Shown here one piece after another: positions 21,733 through 32,101 of a stretch of DNA of 64,000 nucleotides. The DNA lies in contig OY987248.1 of NCBI GenBank assembly GCA_963920765.1, positions 12,248,539-12,312,538 on the forward strand, read 5' to 3'. The DNA comes from Ulota crispa. Taxonomy: Eukaryota > Streptophyta > Bryopsida > Orthotrichales > Orthotrichaceae. Position numbers and translations under genes: made by a program. Numbering within the stretch: the first letter of the stretch is position 1; each line of letters opens with the position of its first letter. Below the pieces are notes generated by a model. That model was given only the letters and a program-made list of their open reading frames with translations. It ran no database searches and had not been told where the DNA came from.

Positions 21733-24321
21733 CTAGAAATCCGGAAAGTTCAGAGAAGTCGGCAAAGATACTTCTCTGAGTTGCATTCGATGCCTTTCAT
21801 TGTCAGCTCTCACAGTTAAGAACTGCACTGACTTCTTCCCATCTATACTTCGAATTCGAGCATAGTGAGATCCATCATCCAACACTTTGGTTTCCATGCG
21901 TGAAGCAGTGATGAAAGGTTGGCCCAGAAGCACTGGATATGCCCCAGTATTTTGAACAAAGAAATTCTGCTCAACCTCCACATCTCCAATCTTTGCTGGC
22001 ACTGAAGGGCAAGCTCCATACAATGAACTGCGCCCATTGTTAGCTGCTCTCATCACCCAGCCATGTTCTGTGTCAATTGGCCATTTGCCCTTCTCATAGG
22101 TCTTGCGAGATATGATGTTGATCTCTGAACCATGATCTACAAGGGCCAAAACAGATTCATCCATTCCACCAAGCTTCACTCTTGTTTCAGTGGTGGCTCT
22201 AGCCCAATACGGTTGCTGAAACTCAGTCTCGACATCATGAGGTCTATCAGTAGAATGATCACAACTGAACTCAAAAATCTTAGCTTCAACTTTTGATACT
22301 TCATCATCAATTGTCTGAACTTTTGCCTCATTAGCCTTTCCATTTGAGCGCTGCACCCTCTCTGGCTCTTTTCTTGTTATCTCCGTGAGTGTAATTTCAC
22401 TGCAGTGAGCCTCATGGTCTCCCATCATGGCAAAAACTTCGCCAATCTCAATCTCTTCATCGATGGTCATGTGAGTGTCCAAAGCACTCACCATTACAGT
22501 CTCTGCTGTCATCTGTCTCTTTCGCTTGATGATGTCGATGATCAGCTCATGGAAGTCTTTCTTGGCTATGCCAAGTGCTTCCCTCAATGTGAACTCGATC
22601 TTGGCATCCAAGATCCTCTCTTCCAATATTCCCTTCATATCAATGGAGGTCTCAATGTCGGACTGGAGCTTATAAGCAGGGCTCTTCCCCTTTGGCTTGC
22701 TAGAGTCTTCTTTCTCATGGCCTCTTCCGCTGCCGCTAGACTGCCCCCAGTCTCTATCAGGAAGCAAATCATCCTCAGGGTGCACAAAGCTTGGACTTTG
22801 TGTCTTCGAGCGCGTTTGTACTCTGCGCCTCGACTCATTTGCAGAATCTTTCTGCGCTTGAGCCCTCTTCTTTGATGAAGGCTCTTCACCATCTTCGGCT
22901 TCAACTCTCCCACGCTTCTCTTCAACTGAAGCCTCATAGTGATCAACATTGGCTTGATCTCTCTCCAAAAATGCTTTGATGCTGCTTGCATCAACCGGGT
23001 CTTCCCATCCAGTTACATTTCTGATGGCTTGAGCTCCTCGTTTCATTAGTGTGGCTCTCTGAGTGGGTGAAGCTCCAATTGAGTGCTGCTCCACTTCAAT
23101 GTGGTATGAATCAGCTTCACGTACATGTATGGAACTAGATCGTCCCATCTTTCCCTCCATAAGTTTCTTCATCCCTCCTCTGCCAAAGTTGGTCTTCAAT
23201 GGTGTCTTTGTGGATGAATCATGAAGCTTGCCGTCAATAAATTCAACGATGCCATCTTTCAAGGCCTCGTCGCACTCTGTACAGTCTCGAAGGCGATGCT
23301 TGCCATCTTGTTCGCTCTTGTCACACCATATACATCTCCAAGGGAGTGTCCTCCCTCCATCAGATGGCTGCGACGATGAAGAAGAGCCTGATGCCTGAGA
23401 CTTCCTCAACTCAATAAACTCCACCTTCAGCTCTTTAAAACTCTTGATGAGTTCTTCAAGAGCATTACCTTCGTTGGTTTTGGTGGTCTTCAAGATAGAC
23501 CCTGGAGTTGTTGATGATGATGGTGCAAAAGATACTTTGGGACTTTTTGGAACTAAAATTGGATTAGTGTCTACTCCTGCTCCAAATCCTCTTGACCTCA
23601 CACGTTGTTGTTTGGCCAACAAGGTCACGGTCTCTTCCACCCTTCTCCAATCGGTGGTAAAACCACCTTCTGTGGTACGATCTCCAAGAAGTAGAAGAAG
23701 TCTATCCTCCAATGCAGCATCAGCTGCTTGAAGGAAAAGCTCTGCCTTCCTGGTGTTGAGGAGGCGTCTCTCAATCATGGGTAACTGAGAAAACTTCTTC
23801 TCAAAGGCCTTCAGCAGCTCATGAGCACCCATGTTGTCTCCTGGCCGCTGCTCCACCCATTCTAGAAAAGATCTTCTGGTCATCCTTTCCGTGTCCTCGT
23901 CAAAGTACTCGTCACGTAGACGCTCAGCAAAGGCAATCCAAGTGTGAACTCCTTCGCGGATCTCTCGCACACGGTCACGAATGTCAGGCACAACTGCCAT
24001 GTCGAAGGTAGCCATCATTCGATTTTCATCAACTTGATGCACCTCCATCTCGCAAACATAGGCTCGCAAAAACTTCGTTATGTTCTTGCCGTCAAATCTA
24101 CCAGTCTTCACAACAACAGCTTTCAATGCCTCGGTGGCTACTTGACCACCCTGGTTGGCTCGATGTTGCTCCATGAATATGGCCAATGCTCCTAGGAGAT
24201 CCTCCATTGGCATCTGAGGTCCACCAACACCTCTGGTAGTGGCGCTTGGAACCTCTCGAGGCAAATCAGCTCCACTGGCACCACCGGTATTGGCGCCGAA
24301 AGCCTCGTTACTGTCTCCCAT
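21733..24321 (-). CDS. gag: Ty3-type Gag with C-terminal aspartic protease
   Basis: The 862-residue frame begins 51 bp inside the 5' LTR. Residues 60-240 form the helical capsid-like region (retrotransposon gag). A variant zinc knuckle follows, C330-x2-C333-x8-H342-x4-C347, longer than the usual CX2CX4HX4C. Residues 450-545 are charged and low in complexity. A pepsin-like protease starts at LVDHGSEINIIS (D729), where DHGS replaces the more common DTGA or DSGA, and continues through GACPSVPAKIGDVEV and YPVLLGQPF. The frame ends 14 bp before the pol ATG. The DHGSEIN protease and its downstream sequence recall Ty3 elements I know from basidiomycete fungi more than typical plant lineages; this is from memory and untested. 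Confidence 0.93.
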   Translation of the reverse strand: MGDSNEAFGANTGGASGADLPREVPSATTRGVGGPQMPMEDLLGALAIFMEQHRANQGGQVATEALKAVVVKTGRFDGKNITKFLRAYVCEMEVHQVDENRMMATFDMAVVPDIRDRVREIREGVHTWIAFAERLRDEYFDEDTERMTRRSFLEWVEQRPGDNMGAHELLKAFEKKFSQLPMIERRLLNTRKAELFLQAADAALEDRLLLLLGDRTTEGGFTTDWRRVEETVTLLAKQQRVRSRGFGAGVDTNPILVPKSPKVSFAPSSSTTPGSILKTTKTNEGNALEELIKSFKELKVEFIELRKSQASGSSSSSQPSDGGRTLPWRCIWCDKSEQDGKHRLRDCTECDEALKDGIVEFIDGKLHDSSTKTPLKTNFGRGGMKKLMEGKMGRSSSIHVREADSYHIEVEQHSIGASPTQRATLMKRGAQAIRNVTGWEDPVDASSIKAFLERDQANVDHYEASVEEKRGRVEAEDGEEPSSKKRAQAQKDSANESRRRVQTRSKTQSPSFVHPEDDLLPDRDWGQSSGSGRGHEKEDSSKPKGKSPAYKLQSDIETSIDMKGILEERILDAKIEFTLREALGIAKKDFHELIIDIIKRKRQMTAETVMVSALDTHMTIDEEIEIGEVFAMMGDHEAHCSEITLTEITRKEPERVQRSNGKANEAKVQTIDDEVSKVEAKIFEFSCDHSTDRPHDVETEFQQPYWARATTETRVKLGGMDESVLALVDHGSEINIISRKTYEKGKWPIDTEHGWVMRAANNGRSSLYGACPSVPAKIGDVEVEQNFFVQNTGAYPVLLGQPFITASRMETKVLDDGSHYARIRSIDGKKSVQFLTVRADNERHRMQLREVSLPTSLNFPDF

Positions 24322-24351
24322 ATCAACAAACGCAATAATCGCCCCAAAGCT

Positions 24352-24369
24352 CTCTCAGTGGAAGCACCA
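24352..24369 (-). promoter_or_regulatory. Primer-binding site of the Ty3 element
   Basis: Two bases inside the 5' LTR the minus strand reads TGGTGCTTCCACTGAGAG, which is complementary to a tRNA 3' end finishing ...GGAAGCACCA. It is not the initiator-Met site TGGTATCAGAGC. The acceptor stem implied (GCTTCCA) could be a Thr-type tRNA, but I cannot confirm which one. Confidence 0.75.
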
Positions 24370-24371
24370 AA

Positions 24372-26532
24372 TGTCGGGTTGAGAGGAGCGCGCCTTGGGA
24401 ACACGCAGGGTGTCTTGCTGCGATCGTGCGTTGCCGACTGAAAACGTTGTCAATCTTGATCTTCTCTTCAAATCTTTAGTCTTCAGTCTTCCGTTGGCCT
24501 ATCCTGTGGCTGGCTCTAAGGGTATAAGGGTCAAGGTAGGGATAAGAGCCCACTGGATACGGGACGGGTAGATCGGGACAGCAGACACGAGCTGCCGTCC
24601 GTATGACGGGATCCTAAAATCAAATTCACGATCTGCTGGCCAAAACTCCAGATCGTGAGAACAGAGCAAGTCTCGACCATGTGGGTGATCAATCCCACTT
24701 CGTCACCACGACAATAAATGGGGTTAAGTTTGGTTTAACCCAAACTGCCCGCAACAAGGTTTACAAAACAGAATGGAAATGAATTGACAAACGAGCCTCC
24801 AAAACCGGCTAGGAATAACAAAGCCACATCCCACACATACATAAAAAATAAACCCAAAACATTCCTCTTGAAATCTTCATATCTTCAGATCTTCAAATCT
24901 TCATGTCTTCAAGTCTTCAAGTCTTCATGTTTTAATAAAAACAATGGGGAAAATCACAAATAACAAGTCCTAGAAAAGGCAGCAACCTTCTATCTAATGC
25001 CACAGATGGCTCAAAGATTCAAATGCTAAGTGTAATAGCAATTTGAAAAGCTCTCCTAACCTTCTAACATCCCTCTAAATTTCAACTCAATCTAAGATAC
25101 TGTCCAAAAGTTATGCAAGTTCAAAGTAGAGGCTCTTCTTCCTCTTTACAAACTAAACACTGCCTCTAAAAACCTCTATAACTTTTGTTCTATACATCAC
25201 CCATAGAAACGTGATATCAATTTAGAAAGATGATATCACTGGCTTCAATCCATAAAATTTGCACTTCAAAACAAAACTTTGTCCGAAAGCTCTAGTCAAT
25301 CAAAGTGTGGGTCTCAATTTTTTAGAGAGCACCCAAACCCGCAACTTCTACCCACTATAACTTCTTCAATAAAACTCCAAATGAAATGATTAAAGACAAT
25401 TTGAAAAGCTATGACAACAAACTATCACTCCTAAAATTTTGAGAAGAAAATCTCATACTGTCCAAAAGTTGTAGCTCTTCAAAATCTCGGCTTTCTCCTA
25501 ACAAAAGGGCAGCCACCTCCAAACCTTCACACTTCCATAACTTTCTCGTCCAAGCTTCAAACTTCAAGTTTAAAGACTTTCTAGAAAGCCAATAACAAGA
25601 TAAACACTCTCTCCAAATCTTGTTGCAAAATGATATACAGATCATAAGTTATGGCTTGTCGAAGTCTCAGCCTTTCTTCATAGTTTGGCTTTTTGACTCC
25701 AAAATTCAAACACTCATAACTTTTGCATCACAACTCCAAATCAAACTTGCAAACTCATTTTGGAAAGGTAATCACACAAGGAACAACCTCCTCAAATTTC
25801 AATTCAAAATCATGTATACACAGAAAAAAATCTCCTCTCAAAGTTTCGGGATTTTTTTCCTTTCTTCCCACCAACACTCATACACTAACTTCCAACAACT
25901 AAGGGATCTTTCCTCCACAATTTCGACCCTATCTAAGGTAGGGAGGTGGGGCACATCAGCCCATGCTCCTCCTTATCCTAACCCCACCATAGATGCCAAA
26001 ACCCTTTTCCTTTCACACCTTTCCCATTGACTTCTAAATCCTTAGTATTTTTATTCAAACAAAGGCAAAATATATGAGCCTTCCAAAATCTCTAGATAAA
26101 CATATGAAAATGATTAAATTACAAAATAAACACCATCGTAAAATGGCCACGTGCTCTTGCGAGCATATAATAGCGTCAAACGCTTGTCTTCAGTTGCCAA
26201 GTCGTGGACTTGGTTGGCTGGAAAAGCGGTCGTCTCTGGCCGCCCGCCGGTCCGGGTTCGAATCCCATCGAACTCGTCGAGCGGTGATGGCGGCTCACGG
26301 CTTGGCAGCTAGTGAGGCAGGAAATTGGCCCAGCCAACCCGCTACCTACCCCCCTGAGCTGTGCATGTGACAAGACGGCGCAGCGCATTGGAATCTATGG
26401 CCGCTGCGTTGTCACCAAACCGTGGTCCTCACCACGACCACCCCTTTTGCCTCAACTGTTGATTTATTGAAATCAACACAAATATAAAGAAATAACAAGT
26501 ATTTACATGATGGAGGGAAGTCCATCAGGACA
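24372..26532 (-). repeat. 5' LTR of the Ty3 element
   Basis: This copy lies upstream of gag in transcriptional sense and therefore should contain the active promoter, although no clear TATA box was assigned. All landmarks match the 3' LTR at an offset of 8,412 bp, including the 179-bp array and the tRNA-like module. Confidence 0.97.
26211..26265 (+). promoter_or_regulatory. Second copy of the tRNA-like A-box/B-box module
   Basis: The A-box-like TGGTTGGCTGG is at 26,211-26,221 and the perfect B-box GGTTCGAATCC at 26,255-26,265. It is identical to the copy at 17,799-17,853. In this LTR a plus-strand Pol III transcript would run away from gag and out of the element. Confidence 0.65.
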
Positions 26533-27810
26533 ACGCTGTAGTCACTAAATCTTACAACATCATTTTTCTAGCAATGCTTATCAAGAATGTAGTTCAAGAA
26601 TTTTTGTAGAATTGCATAATGGAAGGTACTTGAAAACCCTAATTTCTAACAAAATTGCATCCTATAATTTTTGGGCAGGCATGCCGTAGGAGGAGTATAC
26701 AAGACTTTAGAATGGATAGTGCATTGGCAGATATGGCAAGGAATGTTGCCAATTTACCCAATGCAATGCAAGCATAATTGTTTCACAAAATCTCTAGATT
26801 TTTGGCAATTACTACCCCTATTCTGGATCTAACCGCTAACAAGCTTGCCTGTGTGTATGAGAACAGTTGCGTAGTACTTGCAGTGGAACTTAGCAGGAGC
26901 CAGCGCCTTCCATGTTAGAAGACCAAAGGACCTAGGCGATTGTTGTGAAGGATGCATAGTGACAGGGAAGATAGCAAGGACCCTTCATATGGGTCTGATG
27001 AAGACCAAGAAGAGGTGTCTAGCGAGGAGTCCTTGGAGGAGGAGAATGTCATTTAGAAGGTGAGTACTTTCAACCAACACTTTAAGTGATGGAGGCATAA
27101 TGTTTGTGTGGATCTTGACATTCCAGTTTTGGTATGAGTGTACTGCAAGAAACCCAACATCAAGTAGGTGAGTCCTCGGAGTGGAGGGTCCAAAATTGGT
27201 TCCAACAGCGGAAGGGAAAATCAGCCGCTTTGCTTCAGGCACCTGTAGTTGTTGAAGATGACAATGCTTCCCCATGGACCTATAGGACTTGGCAATGGGA
27301 GAGGACTATACATCAGAGGGTGACAAAGGAAGTAGTGCCAAGGACAACAACAGTTGAGGCAAAGAGGAAATTTGAAACAACGTCATTAATGAATTGAGAC
27401 TGGAGGAATTGACCATCCTAAGGCGACTAGCAAAGAATGACATTTTTCCCCCAAAACACTAGCAAAAATTCAAGAATGCAAACCTTGCATTCCAGGCCAA
27501 GGATGCTCGGCATGCAAAAGGGCCAGCCGGTGTTAGATCGAGTAACTCTAGGTGGGCAAGAAGGAACATTGAGGATGTTTAGAAACCAAAGCATGCAAAT
27601 GCGGCGGGGGGCCACAGATCGGCAGATTGGGTACACGTCGACGACATGGGCAAACCAATTGGTAGTCACCGCTCGACATGGTTGGCGGCATTGCAGGCTT
27701 GTTGCGCGACTTGGGCTGGAACAATGACAATTTTAAAGGCCACCCTTGGCCTCTATTGCTTGCCATTAAAGATAAAATGGCAAAATTATTCAAATATTGA
27801 GGGGGCCTAG
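26533..27810 (+). other. Giant CACTA interior to the right of the Ty3 insertion
   Basis: No intact gene. Short plus-strand frames include an acidic stretch (YGSDEDQEEVSSEESLEEE, about 26,990-27,050), which could be an exon of the second CACTA gene. Frames then change repeatedly with stops. ACGC at 26,533 is the right target duplication of the Ty3 element. Confidence 0.4.
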
Positions 27811-28056
27811 AAGACATCCTAGAGGATATGATCTTTGGGATAATGAAAAAAAAAATGCAAACTAGGAGAGCAAACTTGAAGAAAGCGATCAACTCTGGGA
27901 GTCCTCTCCCTCCGTACATGAAGAGAGAACATACCGCAAACTTCAAGAAGTTGATTGTCCAATCCGATAAGATCGCCAAAGCAAAGCATATGAAGAATGC
28001 GCGGAAGTTCTTTAGCGTCAGGGGCTGCGTTTATGTTTTTGGAGGGCTCCGATAGA
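27811..28056 (+). pseudogene. Basic/helical segment, possibly from the second CACTA gene
   Basis: The frame reads GLEDILEDMIFGIMKKKMQT then RRANLKKAINSGS, KREHTANFKKLIVQSDK and KAKHMKNARKFF. It is Lys/Arg-rich and predicted helical, a composition compatible with TNPA-like DNA-binding proteins of En/Spm elements. I do not recognise a defined domain. An in-frame stop lies just upstream near 27,800. Position inside the giant CACTA and plus-strand orientation are the main reasons for linking it to the downstream fragments. Confidence 0.3.
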
Positions 28057-28431
28057 TCATGTCTTGTAGGTGGCAGCCTTGGGTTGACAAAGGAAGCGTA
28101 TGCATTATCAACTGTCCACAAGAAGTTTGTAGAAAGTAGTGCTTGAAGAACATGATGTTTTCATTTCCTTTGTTGTTCTGCAGTAGCTGTTGAAGATGGC
28201 AAAAATTTGCAGTGAACATGACAAGATGGAATGAACTCACATGACTCATTTCAGTCATGTGCCGCATGGCAATCATATTCTACCTTGAATTGCACAAATG
28301 TAAGTGCTCACATGTTGCAGCTGTGCTTGATTTAAGCAATTGAAATATTGAAACCTAGCAAGGAGCACAAAGAGCAAAGCAAGCATCGATCAAACTAGAA
28401 ACAAACACCACCAGGCCACACGTTCAATACA

Positions 28432-28935
28432 GTGGTTGCCAACACTAGCAGTAGTCCAAATGATGAATTCAAGGATGTGAAGAAGGAACTATGCGACTTC
28501 CAAAGATACATAACTACCAAAATGGATGGTTTTTTTGAGGCGATGGCTTTATTTCTCAAAGAGGTACGTCTCGGGGGCGGTAGAGGAAAGGACCCAATCG
28601 CCGCTACAAATGGGTTGTCAGCAAGTGAAGGGCACATGCCACACTCTTCCACCTTGGCGTCGATTATTATAGCTATTGCTGCACCAAATTGGGTAGGATC
28701 AGGCATTGATGTAGTAGCTGCAACAAACAATATGCCCGTCTGCGCATGCGCACTAGCGGTGGCTATTGCTAAGGCTTCAACACATCAGGTTCTCCTTGCA
28801 AAGGAAGTGCCGAGGCCGCTGCCAGCAAAGAAAACTGTAGCAAAGCAAGTAGGACATGTTCCTCCAGTAGAGTGCCACAGGAGTAATAGGCACCGTATTC
28901 TAGAGTCGGAGAAATGTCAATCAGAGCAGCATTGA
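28432..28935 (+). pseudogene. Unrecognised ORF within the giant CACTA
   Basis: A 167-codon open frame with a coiled-coil-like start (FKDVKKELCDFQRYITTKMD) and then a low-complexity Ala/Val-rich region. No domain is recognised. It may be an exon of the putative plus-strand CACTA gene or a chance frame in decayed sequence. Confidence 0.25.
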
Positions 28936-29512
28936 CTACCAACGCATGCAAAGGAGGCAAAAGAGAGGGCTCTGGAGCAATAATCGCAACCATTGACGCG
29001 TTTAATGACAGCAAAGGGGAAGGCTTTGGAGCAGTTGCCACGACCACAGACACGATCTAGGGTGCTAGTGTCAAAGAAGAAGGCTGTCCCAAGATCATAG
29101 ATTGCACCTGAGGCTACAAAGGTATATACTTTATGCATGTAGGAGTCACCAAACAATCACTTTCCATGTCATCTTTGAAGACGTTGCTTTGAGTTGAATT
29201 GCGCACTACCAGTGAATAAGAGAGTATGTAGTTGTACCTGCTTCCATAGCCAAATGCGGAGCTGACTATGAATAGTGGAATGAATCAGCGGATACGTGGG
29301 CTTCCATAGAGGTAGTAAACTGCTCTTTAGTGTCCTTGATTGCGGAGGTAAAAAAAAAATTGGAGAGAAAAATGACCTCACATAGTTAGGCGCTTTTGTG
29401 AAGATGACTACAAACAGTGAATTACAGAAATGCGCAAGACTCCATATAGTCATGTAATTGAGTGTATCCTAACCAGACATTGAAATCAGTATGTTCTATT
29501 TGTGCATAGATT

Positions 29513-30293
29513 GTGGCGGCAAGGGCTTCCAGCAAGCACGTTGACGTCGACAGCAGTGAAAGTAGTGACGGCCAACCGACGAGGAAGACAGGCAAAAAGT
29601 GCATAGTAAGAGTCAACCCACTAGGGAAAAGGAGGAAAGTGTTGTTCAACTCAAACATGCCTCTCATCAACTTTTCAGAGGATTCTTGGAGGAAGATCAT
29701 TGTCCTCAATGTGATAGGACTTCTCTGCGATATCCAACCGCTTTATGACAGACAAAATTGGGAGGCCGATAAAATGACACTCTATACAAAAATACCATGG
29801 ACTGAAGGTTAAACAAAGAGGAGGCTGCGGGCCATTATTGTCTTTCTTGCAAGTTCACTTTGACATGGGTATATGGTTGCCACTGGAAGAGTCTTTTCTG
29901 CCGGAGGTAGCCAAATTTCTGGGCATCGGAACCAATGTCAAATGGTGCTTTATGTGGGGAAAGGAAACAGGTGGAAATGCAAGAGACCTACATGACCTCT
30001 TCAGCATGGTCCCAAACCCCACACAAGGGAGGGCTCAAATCCTGCAAGTGGATTGCGACAGCTACGCAATATTGCTTTCCCCCCCACAGAACGTCTTCCA
30101 TGTTAGCAAATGGGATCTTCTTCTAGAGAAGGCTGACTTCTTGACTAGGATCCTTGGAGCATTTGGTGCACTTGCTCGTAACCCTTCAAATGTGGAATAC
30201 TGCTTTCCCTTCATGGAGGTAGCTATGACTACTATCATTGGGAACAAGAATCTAGTATGTTACTGTAACAACTTGGCACTATTTTCTATTTAA
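29513..30293 (+). pseudogene. Unrecognised coding remnant in two frames within the giant CACTA
   Basis: The first frame (29,513-29,812) starts Ser/Asp-rich and continues with TRKTGKKCIVRVNPLGKRRK. The second (29,838-30,293) reads through MGIWLPLEESFLPEVAKFLG to the end without stops. The frame changes between them, through an intron or a frameshift. Composition is protein-like (Trp, Cys and charged residues evenly spread), but no family is recognised. It precedes the TNPA-associated C-terminal pattern at 30.5-30.8 kb, so it may be part of the same gene. Confidence 0.35.
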
Positions 30294-30439
30294 GTGCACT
30301 CTTGCAATAGAAGTACATCCTTTTGCAAGTGCTAATGTGTAGGTACTGAGTTGTTGAAGCGGAAAATCTATTGCGTCACAAAAGGTTAGGTGAAGGTGTG
30401 AGGACAAAATTGATGAATGCGTGTCCGTGCTTCAGCAGG

Positions 30440-30797
30440 TGATTGCTGGAGCCGACGTGCTCAAAATGGATGCCCGCATGACAAAGGATGGTCCTAAGCA
30501 GACTCCATTAGCGCCCGGCGTGAAGGTCAAAATCTTTGATCTAGACGAGGATAACAAGGCCACAACATCATCATAGCGCAAGGAGTGGTAGTCAGCTTTG
30601 CAGGGGAGAAATTGCATTGTAGGGTCATAGAGGAAGGAAATTTGTTCGTCACAATATTGACAGTTGTTTCTAGGAAAGAAGGGGTCTTGCTCTACAAAGG
30701 CAACAACAACAACAACCCCCTCATAGAGCGGTTGAGTGACACAATGAACTCTGTCACAAAGTGGTCCGCGCAGGCCATAGCACCGCTAAGAGAATGA
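30440..30797 (+). pseudogene. C-terminal domain resembling En/Spm-associated proteins
   Basis: Joined over a one-frame change at about 30,575, the plus strand reads PLAPGVKVKIFDLDEDN, then GVVVSFAGEKLHCRVIEEG, then VTILTVVSRKEGVLLYKGNN and ends AQAIAPLRE. The pattern G-x-V-x-(L/I), then a glycine-started strand VVS, then a strand ending in V, then a segment near ...AIAPL, resembles the small C-terminal domain of plant En/Spm-type second proteins, which end near an IAWP motif. The resemblance is by pattern, not by identity. The stop at about 30,575 breaks the gene. Confidence 0.35.
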
Positions 30798-32101
30798 AGT
30801 GAGGCAAATTCTTGTTTTGTGGTTAGCATGGATTTGAGGATCTAAACAATGAATTGTGTTTTGCATGTATGCATTTTCAGATGGGTATAACATCATGTAT
30901 TCACCCAAATTGCAGATTGTCAATCCTAGCAATGAGCAGCACTACCTAATTGCTAGAATGTTTGAAGGTATTGTTCACTTATTATGATACATTACAAATT
31001 TGATGAATTGCATGGCGACTAAGGATTAGGAGGACAGTGTAGAAGAGGAGAATGAAATTAGCAACAGCTTCATAAATTAATCAAGCAGCCATACACCATA
31101 TGTGTGCTGATAGAGAATATGAACTATAGTCATGCAGAACACGACACCATCAACTCACATGAAGGGACTCTGGAGACCACAATCGGACTACTGGCATTCA
31201 AATTTGTAGTTGGAGTTACTCTAAACATGACCAGTTTTTGTCATTGTCAATAAGACTACAGCGAGTCCTTCTTCACATGAAAACGGCTCAATGGAAATCC
31301 ACGTCATCCTAAATCTACACCAATATAACTGTATGTCAGAGTCCATTATGGCAGTTGTCAGATATTGTCAGAGTCAAATTGTAACGCAGGTTTGTAATCC
31401 AAAATTCAATGTCAACACGTGTTACCGTAATTGTCGTGTATTCCTACCAGTTTCTATCAGTTTTTGACATGCTGCTTGGGCAGGTCAAAAAAGAATGGAT
31501 GGTCTAAGTGAACCGTAGGGAATGCTACCAGTACTCATATAGAACCTACGCCATATACATGGTTGTCTTCCCCGACATGATGACAACTCACCAAACTTGA
31601 CGTCACAGATGGACAAGAGACCTTTCATCCATCTAGTAAAGTCAACTTTAAGGTTGACTTTTAAATGAAGCATTTTCTATTTCTAATCTTGACATATTAA
31701 TGTTTCATTTTATTAAAGTATCTCAATTTTATATACACTTATTAAAATCTACAATTTGGATCATATTTAAAGTAGATTGAAATAATTATCTTAGCTATTA
31801 AAAGGGGCCTTATTAGACAAAATTGTCACTCATACTTGACACTTGTCATGTGCGACATCAAACGTCAAACAGACAACACGACAACCAAACCCCAAAACAT
31901 GTCCGACAAGACAACTCTGGCCATATACAGATACTAATGTGACTGGCCAAAAAATATGACTGAAAATGGATGGCAATTTTAAGTCAGACTTGTTGCCATA
32001 TGACTTCTAGGAAACAAAGTCAAAATTTCAATGATATCACAGGGAAAATGACAAGGGGTAGTGATTTTGTGAAGTCATAAAACCCCATTTTTCTTGCAGT
32101 G
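30798..32101. other. Right subterminal region of the giant CACTA
   Basis: No coding frame. It contains short repeated words related to GTCAGA/TCTGAC and AGTCATAT, and closes with the inverted CACTGCAAGAAAA terminus at 32,101. Similar AGTCATAT words occur in the left terminal region. Confidence 0.5.

Larger units (their letters stand above)
15960..26532 (-). mobile_element. Complete young Ty3-type LTR retrotransposon
   Basis: Two 2,161-bp LTRs offset by exactly 8,412 bp (15,960-18,120 and 24,372-26,532) appear identical on reading. On the minus strand the element starts TGTCCTGATGG and each LTR ends CCCGACA. ACGC flanks both sides (15,956-15,959 and 26,533-26,536), and a fifth T is shared with the LTR end, so the duplication is 4 or 5 bp (ACGCT). 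A primer-binding site, a polypurine tract and two long open frames (gag-protease and RT-RNase H-integrase) lie between. No stop interrupts either frame. The element interrupts the giant CACTA element. Identical LTRs and intact frames indicate a recent insertion that may still be competent. Confidence 0.97.
3758..32101 (-). mobile_element. Giant degenerate CACTA (En/Spm) element, host of several nested insertions
   Basis: The right end is a CACTA-type terminus on the minus strand, CACTGCAAGAAAAATGGGG, ending at 32,101. The left end at 3,758 reads TACTATAAGAAGGGGGGTG. The two match at 18 of the first 29 positions, and many of the differences are G/A or C/T. Both ends are flanked by CTA (3,755-3,757 and 32,102-32,104), the 3-bp duplication expected for CACTA transposons. 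AGTCATAT motifs recur just inside both ends (about 3,790-4,030 and 31,950-32,005), as expected for subterminal repeats. The interior encodes a TNP2-type transposase on the minus strand. Without the nested Ty3 and small CACTA elements the length is about 14.6 kb. Coding remnants contain stops and frameshifts, so the copy is probably not autonomous. The transposase is well supported; the exact left end is less certain. Confidence 0.6.

Noticed and set aside
22405..22875. 156-codon plus-strand ORF
   Set aside because: It is antisense to the Ty3 gag frame, which carries the zinc knuckle and protease.
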